From Hyperoplus lanceolatus (Eukaryota > Chordata > Actinopteri > Uranoscopiformes > Ammodytidae): DNA of 64,000 nucleotides. The notes beneath the pieces were generated by a model. The model worked only from the letters and a program-made list of their open reading frames with translations. It did not search any database and was not told the origin of the DNA. This document shows, in pieces, positions 45,048 to 59,466 of this stretch. The position numbers and the translations under genes were made by a program. Location: NCBI GenBank assembly GCA_026929865.2, contig CM049395.1, positions 16,012,001 through 16,076,000 of the forward strand, written 5' to 3'. Every line of letters begins with the position of its first letter. Within the stretch, counting starts at the first letter, position 1.

Positions 45048-45640
45048 ATTCAATTCAGTTTGGCTTTATTGGCATGAAAGTTACAGTATTGTACAATATT
45101 GCCAAAGCACATCATCAAATTAATAAGTAAAAATATTTAACATATAACAACATAACATACAGATGATTACAACAAAACTAAATGAAACAGTGAGACCTGG
45201 TGTATTATTATGTCCTAATGTTGTGGCAAGCCGAAATAAACTGTCCTGCAAGGACGGAGCTCTCTTTACACTCTCCCATAACTATTCTAAATTGCTCTTC
45301 AGGGGAGCTTCTAAAATTTGGATGTTTTTGGCCGAATTTGTTCAAATATGTTTTGCGGACATTTTTAAATTTGGGGCAGTGAAGGAGGAAGTGCTGCTCT
45401 GTCTCTACAGCAGCTTCTCCACACTGCTGGCACAGCCGCTCCTCTTTGGGCAGCCATGTTTTCTTATATCTGCCTGTCTCGATGGCCAGGCTGTGAGCGC
45501 TCAGTCTGTACTTTGTCGACATCACTCTGTGTCTAATATCAGTCACTGTGGTCAGGTAGGGGGCCACAGTGTACTGTCTGTTTAGGGCCAGATAACACTG
45601 CATTTTGCTCTGTGTTTGTGTTTTAGTGTTCCAATGGGTG
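45042..45640 (-). mobile_element. LINE 3' end, antisense, 5'-truncated
   Basis: On the minus strand a LINE C-terminal coding segment is followed by a short 3' UTR, TCATGCCAATAAAGCCAAAC, and a (GAATT)n tail at 45042-45060. The upstream part is lost beyond about 45640. Confidence 0.75.
45208..45603 (-). pseudogene. LINE ORF2 C-terminal domain with zinc finger
   Basis: The 131-codon frame is intact. It contains RHRVMSTKYRLSAHSLAIET and then a cysteine-histidine motif, C58-x2-C61, H71-x4-C76 (CQQCGEAAVETEQHFLLHC). Such a zinc-binding element closes the reverse-transcriptase protein in several LINE clades and is thought to help bind the element's RNA or target DNA. No endonuclease or polymerase domain is left. 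It is a truncated retroposed copy whose remaining frame is still open, suggesting a fairly recent insertion. Confidence 0.8.
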
Positions 45641-45659
45641 AGGTAGGTTTGTTTCTGAT

Positions 45660-45712
45660 GTGTTATAATTAATCTATAATCTATTAATCTATAATCTATT
45701 AATCTATAATCT
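45660..45712. repeat. 15-bp tandem repeat, about three copies
   Basis: Repeats of TAATCTATAATCTAT precede a TC-rich tract ending near 45744. Confidence 0.9.
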
Positions 45713-45744
45713 CCCTCTCTCTCTTCTCTCTCTCTCTCTCTCTC

Positions 45745-47665
45745 GGGAAGACTTTATTATGCCTTGCTCCGACAGTAAATTACACGGATAAAAGATAATT
45801 GCCTGTCTTGACTCCTCCATTGATATGAAAATAGGATTAAAATTATTCACAGTGGTTTAAAGGTTAGTTGAAGGTTATTACTGGTAGACAGAAAGGCACA
45901 GGGTAAGAAGAAGTAGAAGAAAAAAAGACCTTGCATGTTGCAAGCTGATGTGGCCAGAAGGTGAGGTGCCTCTGAAAGCCTAATTTGCAGTGCAGGCAGT
46001 GGAGACATCCTGCGAACAAACCACAGAAGCCACTCAGGGGGATTTTGAACATGGTTGTGGAAGTCAGTTATTAAGCAGCAAATTAAGGCTGGCTTTATAC
46101 ACAGGAAAACATTGTTGTTTGTAAATAAGGGCTGTATCCAGTCCTTGCCCGCACTCTAATCCCTTTTCCTTCGTCCTCTGTCTAGCCTTGCATAGCATTT
46201 CCTCCCTTTTGCAGAGCCATCAGTGCACATTAGTTAATAAACAGTGCCTTTGTTCAGAGGATAGAGAAGGTTGAGGTATTGGGTTTAAATCAGGGTCAAT
46301 ACCGCAGGGACATTGGCTTGTTTTGTACTGTGGACATGATGGACTCAGGGGGGGGTGAGGGAGCACTACCTGCTCTGTTGTTGCCGGCATCCCCGAGGAC
46401 ATGTTCAATGATCACAACAGGGGTTTGTGGGATAAATAAGGCAGGGGAGAGGTTCTGTTCCCATCGTATCACCCTAGCAATGACTTGTGTGTCTAGAGAG
46501 CCTTGTTAGGCCTGCAGACAGGATTCAGACTTTTTCTTTTTACATGGGAAGGTTGCTGTAACAATCCTGCCATCATCCACATGTTTGGCTGCCACAACTG
46601 TTCCATCTCACAGCTATTAGACAGTGTCTGCAAATTAAATATTTAGGGCATTGAACAGTGGTAGCAAATAAACCAAATAAAGAAACAATGGTTTCTTAGT
46701 GTATCATTTTGAAGAGCATAGCCACAGTAATTAGATTGTTTTGGTGAAATACACAGCCTGCTTGAGACAGCAGTCAGATGCTAAAAACAGTATTAAGTTG
46801 TTTTTTGGGTCCCTTTGGTGCAGTGGCACACTGAAAACACAACATTGTTGTATCCATATAAAGTGTATATAGCAGTAATATATACAGTGTGTATATATAT
46901 ATATATATATTTCAAATTCAGCATAGAAACAAAACGCAAACCTAAATAAAACACAATAAGGCAATTGAATACATTAAAATAACTTGTATTATGCACATGC
47001 GTATTACAGAATACAAAAGGTTCATTTGATAAAATGTGATAATTTGCTTTAATCAATTTCCTTATAATTTATTAGAAATTCAAAAGTGAAGGTATCATCC
47101 CGCAGCCTCTACCACCACACAGACAGCCTATTGATTACCTGAAGCCAATCACTTAGCATATCCTTAGAGATCAGCCAAGCAACACTTTCCCTCTTATTAC
47201 TTAATTAGGGATACAACCCATGGGCACTAATCTATACGCACCCTCTGTGATATTCCTCTGATGTGCACCCCTTTGATTTCTCTGACCCAACTAGGAGTAT
47301 TGGGATTGGTGTGCGCTGCAGGAACGCTAATATGTTCCTGGAAAGGGAGACACTGTCAGCTTTTTGGCAGACAAGAGGAGATCAAGCAAGAGTTTCTTCT
47401 CTCCATTTTCACACCTGTGCACGCCATCCCTTTAAAATAAATTCAGATTTATTATCGCCTTCCCAGTAAACAAAATGCTGAATGTAAATGTGGCAGGTGA
47501 AGAGAAAGCAAAGAAGCAGTAGCAGATCCAAATTCATGTCCTTAAGATTCTTCCTGAAATAAGTGAAAAACGTCACAAAAGCAGCCTGCAATTTAACAAT
47601 GTGGTGCATTTTTGTCATGCTGGAGGGAGGGAGGGGTGGTGGTTGTTTATTATTCCCTTCCCTCA
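45745..47665. other. no gene seen
   Basis: Contains (TA)n at 46891-46911. No supported coding sequence or bounded transposon. Confidence 0.5.
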
Positions 47666-48155
47666 CAGTCAGTGCGTTTACATGCAGACTCATAATCGGA
47701 TAACTAAACGAATAAGACCTCAACAGGACTTTTAAACTGCATGTAAACACCTTTATCCGATCTACTTCGGACACAAATCGGCACAATAACGGACAAGAGA
47801 AGTCGGATAAGAACACCTAGATAATTCGTTCATTGTCGGCTTTCTCTCTGCATGTATACAGGGATCGGATATCGCATATCGGACTTCTCGTTCTGTGCTT
47901 GTGTGCCTGCACGTGATAGGCTACACCATGGGTTATTGACGGAAGAGAAGCGGACGTGGCTCTAAAACCACTTGTTGAAAGCATGGTTGAAAGGGCTACA
48001 GCGCCACCTAGCATAGTGGAGACAGCCATGCATCGGACATTTATCCGATTTCTGAAAGGCCATGTATACTCAGACAAGTGACACGGTCCGTTCGAGTGTC
48101 TTGTTCGATATATGTGATAATCCAATCTAGTTGTGCCATGGAAACGCACTGACTG
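47666..48155. mobile_element. 490-bp MITE
   Basis: The ends are CAGTCAGTGCGTTTACATG and the inverse, which reads CAGTCAGTGCGTTTCCATG. ATCCGAT and TCGGATA motifs recur in both halves. No target duplication could be read, so hAT versus Harbinger remains open. Confidence 0.7.
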
Positions 48156-50220
48156 ACTGCTTCAGCTGTGATTTTAAACCAGGAGTCCCCCTGCCACAGT
48201 CTTGCCACCTTATTGAGAAACTTCAATAATCCACAAAAGAGTAGCTCCTGAGCGAATCAGTCACTGGTGTACGACTAAAGCGACTGTTAGGTTGAATGGG
48301 CATCCCTTTGATGAGGCTAGATTCTTGTATCAGTCATAAGCCAGTGCCACTACCTTGCACACTTCAAACAAGCTTAGTGCTAAGCCAATTAGTATGACTT
48401 TGCATGGTGTTGATCTGCCTGTGACATGGGGCAGACTGGGCTAAATTGCACATTGCCTTATTGGCTAATGCTAATTTAGTAGCCTCTAGGAAAGCTGAGC
48501 CCCGAGGCAAACAAAGCGACAGGACTAATATGCCGTTAGTGCCATGTCCATGCACAAGCAGAAGTAGTGTTTATCTTCTTACAGTGCACATAGTCACGCA
48601 TCTTTAGGCTGTGCACTCCCCCCCCCCCCCACATTAATGTAAATATATACAGCTACAGTATCTGGTTAAATAAATAACCCTGTGATGATTGAAGTGGATG
48701 CAATGATGGAAAGTGGAGAAGTACCCAAATGACATGCACAGATGTTTTCCTCCTCAACTTTGTAAGATGCGTTTCTGATGGGAATGTATGTTGCTCTGGT
48801 TTGTTTGTTGTTATCCAGTAATTAATAATAGTAGCGTAATTAATTAATTTCAACATGCACTCTGACTGAATCATGCTTTACTGATCCATTTTTTTCCCTT
48901 TACCATTTTTAACATTGCCTTTTTGATCTAAATACACCATATTTTATTAATGGGGAAATACCTCACATTTTCTTACATCGTTCTCTCTTTGGTCTCAACA
49001 ACAGTCCAAAATGCAACAATATTCAGTTAACAGCATACAAAAAGACTGAAGTACTGAGTATGTGCAAATAAGTAATACTTGGCATTTTTTCTTGGAAAGG
49101 ATTCAAACTATGTACATTAGAATATTCTAGCAATATTATCTAATCCTATTATCAACTAATAATTTCAGTTTTATAACAAAATGACCACCTTTTTATTTTC
49201 AGTTTACAAAGAACATTGTGTTTTAAAAAAACAAATGCTTTAATTTTAGCATGTCATCTACAATCAACTGAGAGCTTTAAGTATGGAATGTTCTGTCTAC
49301 TGGGAGCTTTAATTACGTTTACATAGCAACAGAAACTACAAAGGCTGCACCTCCATTTTGATTCTAAGCTGGTTCAAACATGCAGTATACAGTAATGTTT
49401 TACTGAATAGAGAGCAGGTGAGACCCACTGTTTTGCCATGTCAATACATCTGCATAGTGGTGAAACAATCATCTATAAGTGTGTAATTCTATCCCTGCGG
49501 TTGCTGTGCAGCCGCCACCACTTAAGTCATTAACACGTAGAGTAGTATCATGGTAGTAATTGAGCGTCAATAAGAGGAACATTATCAGTTGTGCTATGAT
49601 GCACAGAAGAAGCACATCTGCTAGGGAATTATGTATAGGTAAACAAAGAAATGCATACAAATGAACTTTGTCATGACCTGCTCTTACAGGTAAGCAGCGG
49701 ACATAAGAGATTGAGAGTGTGTGTGTCTGTGTCTGTGTCTGTGTGTGTTGTGTGTGTGCTTGGTGGGCACCGCCAGAGCAACATAGTCTCAGATCTGAGG
49801 AGGCCTGCAGGAATGTTCCATGCCTTTGAAGAGTCTGCTGTCTGCGCTCAACAAATATCAGCTCCAGAATGAAGGGAATGTGGTTTCACAAGGCCCTATC
49901 CAGCTATGTTTTTTTAGGGATCATCTGTTGTTGTGGGGAGGATGAAGAGGGTGCATACATACTGATGAGGTGAGCTGGACTCAAGACTGTTGCATTCCAC
50001 TTCAGTCACAAACGCACAAACCCAGCAGCTATCTTTTTTGAATCATTAAATTATTAATTTAGCATCTTATCTAGTGTAGACCTCAAACATCAATGGGAGA
50101 GAGGCAGATATATACCCGATGAATATTTAAACAATATATTGATAGGTTAGACTTAACATTACAGTAAACAGCCTATGTTTATGTTTTCCTTATAAACAAC
50201 TTGTTGTGGTGGTGCTTACA
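48156..50220. other. no gene seen
   Basis: Poly-C at 48618-48630 and TG-rich sequence at about 49716-49760. Otherwise apparently single-copy. Confidence 0.5.
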
Positions 50221-50484
50221 TTAAAGCTGGGGTGTATGATTTCTGATTGGTCACATGAGCTGTGCACTTTGACCAATCAGAGTGAGGCTCCGATTCTCTG
50301 TTCTTATTGGCTGTTGGGACTGTCCATTCACTTTGGCACACTTTGTTGGTGTAGACTGTAGAGCTTGTCAGGGAGGGACCATAGGAGAGGGACCAAAGAG
50401 AACAAGTGGAGCAGTTTAGGTATTTGAATTTGAATCTCTATCCCAACTGCCATTTTCTCCCCAAATCCTCCACCCCAGCTTTAA
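50221..50484. mobile_element. 264-bp TTAA-type MITE
   Basis: The ends are TTAAAGCTGGGGTGTATGAT and the inverse of TTAAAGCTGGGGTGGAGGAT. TTAAAG termini suggest a Kolobok/T2-like MITE. It is too short to code for anything. Confidence 0.75.
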
Positions 50485-53400
50485 CTGAATTTGTAAGTAG
50501 CGTTTATTTATTATGAGCAAAAACCCAATATATCACCTCGGAGTGACTGCAGGCACGCTCTCCTGTTAAAAGAGACTTGGTTGCAGTTGTTTACAGAACT
50601 GTGAGTGAGTGACTTTGAGCTGACTCATTTTAGCAAAGTAAATGGACGTGTGGGATGGATGAAATCTGCAATGTCTGAAACTTGTAAAGTTAACTGACCT
50701 TCAGGATGGATGGAGCTTGCTCACAGTGTTATTCCCCTCCCTCCCTACCCTCCTCCCTACCTCCATCTTTCCCTCCAGCACTGCATTACTTACCCCTGAC
50801 TCCTGACTCAGCGTCTCACCAGCCCAGACACCAATATTGAGTGCTTTTTATCGTAGCCACACTTTTTCCTCATTTGAAACAATATAGCCTGACTGTTGCT
50901 ATTGATTTTAGTGGATTGTGCTCTGGTAAGCACTACTTCAAGCCCCCGCTGCTATATTAAGCAATCGTTTCCCACAATAGATGACACTCTTTCCCCTACC
51001 TCCTGTAGCAATTTGGTTGGCTCTAATGGGCCTGGCATTACTCAAACTCCACATTGATTGCACGGTAAAGGATTTTAAAAGGAGAGGTCAAACTTTCCGT
51101 CAATTTGGCTGTCGCAAAGGAGCCTCTTTTTAGATATGCAGGGATTTTCCCTTCTTCTGTGGACTGGTTCAGCCTGTCATCTCAAGGTACTTGTGTCATT
51201 AAATAATGTTAAAACATGCTGTGATGCAGGCGTATGGGCTATGCAAAATGAAACCCAGTAGCCACCACTATGAAGTATCTTGGACTCCAAATGGAACCTT
51301 GAAACAGTGATGTGCCTGGATTGATTCCACTGGCCCAACATTTATTTGCATGTCTTTGGTTCTAATGTGATGTGACTACATTTCCCCGCCAGGCATCAAG
51401 GCCCTCTGAAGTATGTCTCTGTAAATCACTGGGGCCTTGGAAGTGCAACTGCAAATGATTTCAGACGCTGGGCTGCTTTTCACATCAGTTGTGGTGCATT
51501 GGATTCCCGCTACGCTATCTGCTATCTTCTCCCCATGTCACTGAGCGTCAATAAATCACCACACTCTACAGGCAGACCAGGGGAACATGTGGGGAGAATA
51601 ACATGCCCCGTAGTCACGCATATTTAAGTATACAAGGGCTCTATGTTGCTGCTGATTGGGCCACACATCACTGCCCAGCGTACCCAAGACAGTGGAAAAA
51701 ATGGCTGCCGTTTGGGAACACTTAAAGTGGTGAAACCATTTAGCATGTGACTCGCCAACCTAATGTATTTGGCTGCAAACCAGAGCAGAGCGGTTTGTGT
51801 GAGAGAGCATGTTTGTGTTTTTCTTTCACAGAGCAGTGCCTGTGAAATTTAGTACAGAATTTCACAGTGTGATGACAGTAGCTGTGTGGGTGTGGGTGCA
51901 AATGACTGATCAGTACGAAGTTGGTGTTTTAGTGCTATTCTTATAATCTATCTGAAACACCAGCTGCCTCTGGGCTGATTGTCGGCTCTACATGCAGATC
52001 TATTATGATTCAGTCCAATAAGGAATCGGTACCAATGTTAGAATATTTGTTCTGTCATTATCCTGAATAGTCTCCTTGTACAGTGCCAATAGGCCACATG
52101 TCGTTGCATAAAAATATTGCCATCTTATTGAGTGGACTTTTTTATGAGCTTCTGTCTGTGGTCATCGGGATGAGTGTGGGGAACAGAAAGCAGCAGCTTA
52201 GTTTGGTGATGCGTCAATAAAGCATGCCATAGGTCAAGCTGAAAGGCAATTTTGAGAGTGTCCTCTGCGGGACCTCAAGACAAGCTACTTCAAGACGATA
52301 CATTGCACTTACCCTTGGAGTCTGTAATTTGGAAGTATAATGTGAGAGAATGGCAATCAACCTCTACTCTTAAAACACTCTGAACACAACAACCGTATGA
52401 ATGTATGCATTTTTTCCAGTTTTGAGCTCAACAGCACATGGCATATCTGTGTAGCACTGGATGGTAATATACACTGTATCTGAAGGTTTTTCTTCATCAG
52501 TTTGTCCTTTGTTCTTACATGCACAGTCAACAATCTCCTTAAGTATTCATGTTAAACAAAAAGAACGAGGACTGGGGTGGTGGGGTTTGTAAATATTACA
52601 GTCATAGCTATGTGGCATGCATTCATGCAAGAGGATGTGGCGGCGGCCCACCCAGCTGTCTGTCAACATCTCTGAGGGGACAACTATCAGATTAAGAGCC
52701 CTAGCTTAATGTCAATAGATCACAATCTGCCTCCTGGCCTCAATTATATTGCCTCTCGTCCTCCAACCTCCCCCCAGTGTGGAGAGGAGTATTAGCTATG
52801 AGCTTCATCATGTATTCAGAGCTGTAATGGCTTCTTCGCGCCTGCACTGCATAGATTAGCACCGAGGGCCGAAGGGAAGCTACATGTTGGCACAGACGTT
52901 ATGAACATTGCCATGATGGATGTCGGGCCCTAGTGTCATTAGTGCTGTTGTGCTGTGAATTCAGCAGTAGATTGCCAGAAAATCCCCTCAGCATGGTTTT
53001 ATATCCTGTTAGTATAGCTAACCGTGGCATAAGACATGTGCAGGGAAGAGTCATTTGCTAATGAAAAATATAACTTATTTGTGTGAGTTAACATGGTTAG
53101 TTTTTTTTTGCACCTTATTTTTCAATTTCACAATAACTATCTTGGGTATAATGCTGTTGTTTAGAGTAGCCTTAAGTGGAGTCATTTGGTACATGATTTC
53201 TAAAACACACACACACACACACGTCTTTTTTTCCTCTTCTTTCATGTATTGCTTTTTTACTCCCCCACTCTTTCACACATGGCCAGTTCCTCTGGGCCCA
53301 CCTCTGCTAGCCAAGGTTTATTATCTATTTGACAGAAGGGCTGGTGGAAGGCATTTGAACACCCCATAAATTGTCATGCAGGCTGCAGTCCGATGCCTAC

Positions 53401-54669
53401 CAGTTTCATTCCCCAGGCTGCCTGGCACACAACCTTTTTGCCAGCCCATCACATTGCCATTCGCTGATCCAAGTTGAAACAGTGTAGTGCAATTAACGGC
53501 ATAGATCATTTACATAGTGGCAGAGCTCATTTTCATAATGTTTCTTTTATTATCCGAGGAAGAAATTAACCCAGGAATATATTTACATACCAGCCGCCAA
53601 TGGTAACAGCTTGCTAATTGCCTGTTAGATGATTAATAAGCTTACAGCAGATGCTAATGAATCGAGCACACTCATTGTTTCAAAGGTGCTCATGTGGCAG
53701 GGCTTTTGTGTATGTGTGTGTGTTTTTTCTCAGTTTAATTACAGCCATAATTATGTACTTGTTGCATCTGCTTTGAAGCAAATACAATCAAATAATGGAA
53801 ACGATATTTATCCGAGTGAATTGACGGCTAATTGTGGTGGAGTGTTGTCACTTGTAATAAACCAAGGCGCATTACCAGCATTTTTTTAGTCATCTATACA
53901 CAAACAATGGAATAACTAATTTCCTAATAAACAGGTGTCACAAATGACTTGTGATTTGAATAGCTTTGTATGAAGTGTATGACATTGTCACTAAAATGAA
54001 CATATTTGTTAAAATCGAAATTTATATTAATCCAATACTTTTGTGTATGACCAAATATCTAACACATTCCCATCAGCTTTTCATTAGCATATTTGCCTTT
54101 TCATTGTGAGCAAGTTGGCACGCTGATATTAGCGTTTAGCTCAATGCGCCGGCCACCATTTCAACATTTAACAACAAGGCATTCTATCACATTACAGTAG
54201 TTGATTGATTGCCAGATGAGTGGGTTAATGGCTGCTGGTCTCTTTTCACCAATTTCCTCTGCTGGCTAATGTAATTTGGGAGCCCTGTGCACATTTTGCT
54301 CTGTTCCAAAGAGGTCATCCAGCCTTAATCATGTCACAAATGATAAGATAGATGCGTTCCATTCTTTTTCATGCCAGCAACCGGTTTGCTACATGCGAGT
54401 ATATGTATGCCTGCAGCAAAACATGCAAACGTGACAAACCATTGATAATTGTGTGTGTGTATCCACCCTCTCAGATCCTGTCTATTCTTTGGTACAGTAT
54501 TATCATACCCATCCTAACCGACAGATAAGCTTTGGTTTATGGAATGAAGGCTGACTCACAAGTTGTGATGCAGAACCAAATAAATCCCTTTTCAAATCCG
54601 CTGTTTTGCATCAGTTATTATTTCAAATATCCCTTGTGCTGTTTTAAAGTCTTGAGCTTGAGAAGTGCC

Positions 54670-54702
<33 letters not shown>

Positions 54703-57210
54703 TCACACCTACACAACTGTTTAGAGAAAAATATTTCCCTAATCCCCATACTTTTTTTTCTCCAGGCTTTAGTTTACAGTTTAATAAATAGCTGTGATTT
54801 AATTGTAGCACAGCACACTACTCTCAGTGCAGCGAGTGATTAGCACGACAATGTGTACTAAAACCCTGTGCTGCTGTTTATTTAATTGTCCCTATGATGC
54901 CGCGGCTATGCTCTATTTATTTTGCTGCTTAACTAAAACAAAAGGAAGGGATGAACTTAAGCGGGGGCTCATGCAATATTGAGTAGAGTGGAATACTGCA
55001 CCGCACTCCAGAGATGTGTCTCCCAAACACGGTGCACAAAGCTGTGTGTGTGTGTGTTCAGTCGTGTTCGTTCAGTGTTTGTGCCAAGCTTGCGCATAAC
55101 ACAACTTTCAGTCTATGAATAATTTCCTGTGTTTATGCTTTCTTTGCCCCCTGAGTTGCTATTTTTCTCCTGCTGGCTTTCTTCCATTTCTAATGCAGAT
55201 TTCTCTTCTCCATCTCCCACATTTGTCTCCCTTTTTACCTCGATGATCACTCGTAATCATAATCATTACACTCTTTTTCATTTGAATATATTTTTCCCAA
55301 ATAGGTTTTTAACAACATTCTTGAGTTTGTCATATAATATAAAAGCAGAGAAAATTTTCCAATTGTTAGTGAACAAAGCAGAATAGTTTTGACCCCATTT
55401 GGCTGGTAGTTTAATCCTGATCAGGAACTGCAAGTGCCAGTGAAAGGTGTAAATCAATGCAATTCTCCTGGCTATAAGAAATTTATCAGATTCGCGAAAC
55501 GACCTCCAGTCGGACTCTAATAAAGTCCATCATATAGAACAGCACATACTGTACATTGTTTCCATTCTTGAGATGATGCCTACCCGTGAGGTAGAAATGT
55601 CACTGTGGTATTTAAAATCACTATACCCCCCACTAGAGAACTGACTATTGCACTCTTTATGCAAAGGCAAAAGTACATGTTTTACAGTAACCTATGAACT
55701 TTGCAACCCTTGATTGTCACCTTGTAATGTTGCCTCAATGGTTAGTTTGTTGATCAAAGAGACTTGGATAAGGATAACAGTAACATCGCCGGCTCTTAAA
55801 CCTATTTCTGGCACAGTAAATATTATGTAAGAATGGGTATTGCAACATGCCATGAGTGTGCACAACTATAGCAAGTACAATAGGCAAATATGGAATCTGG
55901 GAAATGGGACTTTAGCTGGAATAGATGTTTACAACAGACTTGATTCCAGTACTTCTTCAAAATAAATTTGACTACCTGAGAGTTTGTTTATAATCGGTTT
56001 AATGGTCTAACTAATTGGTAAAGCTAAAGCCAAGTTTTAGTAAGCCATAGTCTTCCCTTAATACCAAATGAAAGTGAGGTCTTTTTTTTATCCCAGCATA
56101 CAATTTAACATTTTTACTCTTCTTCACCCTACAGCTGTGATGTTAGCGGCCCAGACGAGCTTCTGGCAAATTGTGACATTTGACCTTGGAAAACTGGAGA
56201 GAGGTTTAAGATGAATTTTACAGATGTATAAGCATAGAATACCAAAATATCTCATCCATGTGTTTTAACATAAAAACTCTGTTTTATTAACCATTCAGTA
56301 CCTTTTCTTAACTTTAAAAGGCTGGTAAAAATATGCTCTGACCACAATCATTATGTATTTTTGTTTTGATTTCAAATCAGTTTTTGCTAGTTTTTGCTGT
56401 TGTTTTTGTGGTAAGTTTTTAAGGCTGGTGGCTTGTCTTGGAGTGTACGAAATAGACAATTTAGAAAAACAAATAAAACCCTTAAAGCCAATCGCAATGG
56501 ATCAGATGATATATAATCCATGGATTTAATCTAACCTAAAATGTGTATTTTTGTTTAAAAAAGTCATAAACTCTATGGATGACATGTTTCATCTAAGGTT
56601 GTCAGGAAATTGATAATTCCCTCATGATGTTGGTAATTTGAAAAGTAAGTAAGTGAATGGTTTGTATTGTTACCAGAGCTTCCCTGATTGAATTGAGCTC
56701 ACTAAGTGTGTGTTGACAGCTACATGCGCCGATTGACACACCGCCACCTTTTGATACTCACAGATTATTGATCAAAGAAACCTTAAATGGCTGTGCAGAT
56801 GGGGAACAACCTGAAACAATGGGGTTTCTCATATTGTGTTCCTGTCAAAAGTCTTTACAGAAAATAAATAATTGAATAAAGATAACGCCATTAGTTTAAA
56901 CTGCTTTCGATCATTGTAAAATAGAGAAAACTAAGACAATGGTTCCCTGGATTGTGGTAAAATAAATCACCATGGAGACTGGATATAGTAGCACTGTCAG
57001 TTATGGCTGGGAATGGGATTATACATGTTGATATTTTATGTTCACTTTGGACAAAACAAACCTTCCAGAGTCATAATTATATTTTACTGGATACACAGAA
57101 TAATAATCCACGTCTGAAAATGAAAAACAATACTATCATCTGTTATATGGTCAATGGTTTGATTGATCTTCTAAGATAAAAATGGTTTCTAGTATCTTAT
57201 TTTAATGAGA
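50485..57210. other. repeat-poor non-coding stretch, possible regulatory DNA
   Basis: Nearly 7 kb without a recognisable transposon or coding exon, except small AC microsatellites at 53205-53222 and 54672-54700. Many TAATTA, ATTTGCAT-like and CATTAG motifs occur, for example at 53460-53680 and 54060-54360. This texture is common in conserved non-coding DNA near developmental genes, but conservation cannot be judged from one sequence. Confidence 0.35.
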
Positions 57211-57218
57211 CTTTCTAA

Positions 57219-58406
57219 TAGGGGTGTGCGGAGACGTCATTATCTGTATCTGTATCTGTTCAACCAACAAAATTATCTGTATCTGTATCTGTATCCGGAT
57301 ACACAAGAAGAAGAGGGCGTGGCTTATACCGGAAGTTTCTTTTACATTAGCCTACATTAAAGGAAGTCACACCTACATTGATTTTCTAAACTAATATTCA
57401 TTGTCAATGCAATTGTTGTCCCTTCAAAGCATCAAATTGATGTAATGTTGAAATATAAGTCAAAAAGTCAGATATATTTCTACCTTGTCATCTCTCTCTT
57501 CTTTGTTCTCATAATACGAAGAAATTCAGGGAACGAAAATATTGATAAATAACAGCCCAAATCTGTGCATAGGCTTCTCACTGTTAGTAAATGAGGGCCA
57601 GTGTTTTACTTTTAACTTAATTAAGGTCTCCCTTTAACTGGGGAAAATACAGCTGTATTTCATGATTTTTTTTTTATCTCTATCTCTCCCTATCGCTCTT
57701 TTTTTTACTTTCTTTATTTGTTTTACTAAACTAAGGTTTAGGAACAATCTGTATCAACGTGCCAATCTCATAAACCCTAAATAATATTTTAGCCTTTCCA
57801 CAAAGCCATATGTGATTTCAATGTGTCAAGTTTGCAGTTTCCAATTTTTATTGTATAGGTCCTGAAGTAGGCCTAGGCGTCTACGCACTGATTGACAGCT
57901 GAAAAAGTACAGGTCCTAAGCATCAGTTTGATGGAAACGTTGTGATGTTTAAAAGAGTTTAAGCAGTAGGCCTAAAGAATGTAAATAGCCTACATCGGGG
58001 AAGGGCTGACGGTGACTCGGGGTGCAGCATATTCCATCGGTTCGTCTCTTCTCTGCCATAGCAGCGGGTTACGAGGACACTCAAATAAAAACGGCAGCGA
58101 ATGCGACCGGTTGAACCTTCTATTCGAGGGAAAGGGCGAACGCGCTGCGTTTATCAGTGGATAAAAAGAGAGAGACCGCGGGTCACGGGACGCGCCCGGT
58201 CCTCTCATGTCCACCACAGAACAGCTGTTAGTGTCATTCTACCTGTTGTGTCATTGAGGCGGAACGCGCTGCGTCAATTAAGCGCATAATAAAAAAAATA
58301 AAAAATCCCCGAATAATAACGGGACTATTCGGAAATTATCTGTATCCGTATCTAACTCATTATCCGTGCTTATCCGAATACATATTCGGATTCGGGCTCA
58401 TCCCTA
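57219..58406. mobile_element. complete 1.2-kb hAT element
   Basis: It starts TAGGGGTGTGCGGAGACG and ends CGGGCTCATCCCTA. Exact 8-mers CTTTCTAA flank it (57211-57218 and 58407-58414). Both ends carry repeated ATCTGTATC or TATCCG motifs, typical of hAT subterminal transposase-binding sites. It encodes no transposase. Confidence 0.92.
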
Positions 58407-58479
58407 CTTTCTAATCTAGAAATTAACTAGGTTTTCCTGTATCATATTAGCGCACAGGTTATTGAGATAGCCAATGTAT

Positions 58480-59466
58480 TAAGCATATAAATAACCCGGA
58501 AAATAGAATCCAAATTCATCAAAATCGTCCCACCTTGAGTTGAAATATGGCCACTTCCGGTTTTAACGGCCATTTTGAATTTAGAAAATGTCAGTAATGG
58601 ATTCATCATCCTCAATAACCCTTAAAAGCACACCAAATGTGTCCAAATTGGCAAAGCAGTTGCGGAAATATTGTCAATATGGTTATTATGCTAACAAATG
58701 CTTATTATGCTATGTTACGCTAATTGCCCAACATATGCAAGTTAGCATCTGGCAGTTTTTACCTACTGGGGACCCATACTTTACATTTCTAACATAAAAC
58801 TTTGGTGTACTCAACATATCTGGGTTCACAGTGGGGCCCTATGGGCTGGCAAGTAGACTATATGACACAAGTCTCCAAAAAATATTAGTAGGATAGCTTG
58901 AAAAACATGGCCGCCAAAACATTTATGCAGGGGCGGGGCTTATCAGCAAATTGGCCATCACTCATTGACCATAGGTCTTATCATCATAACACTTGCTGGA
59001 TATGTGCAGAAGACATGTGGTAGCATTTCCCTCAAAGCTTGTCGTGATTAACCCATAGGGGGCCCCACAAATGCAAAAACAATAATTCAAAAATGCAATG
59101 TTTGACAGGCCACGCCCCTCGCCCCCTGACTCTGATTGACTTGAAATTACTTACACATGTACAGCTCATGGTGCTCTACAATAAAGCCTATTGGACCATA
59201 GGGGTCAGCCACGATTCTTCCGTAATTTGCATGACCTGAAATACAGTCAAGTGCCATCTACTTTATAGATTTCCAACCTATCATCACCAAATTGTGTACA
59301 CAGCATTAAGGGACCAACATACACATGTGTATAAAGTTTAAGCTGGATAGCTCAAAGAACATGGCCGCCCTTAACGGAAACGTCTTCGCAAGAGCGACCA
59401 TTTTTCTGCAGATTTGCCACGATTGCAACATTCAATTGGCCACAAATTCGAGTTTGGAAAGTACGC
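58480..59466. repeat. probable unclassified interspersed repeat
   Basis: Sequence such as ATGGCCACTTCCGG, ACATGGCCGCC and CATAGGGGGCCCC resembles the style of the 26052-27135 repeat and other teleost repeats. Boundaries are not visible. Confidence 0.35.

Noticed and set aside
56142-56210. Possible exon after a TTCTTCACCCTACAG acceptor
   Set aside because: It is short, the peptide is not recognised and the GTTTAA donor is weak. A chance match is more likely.
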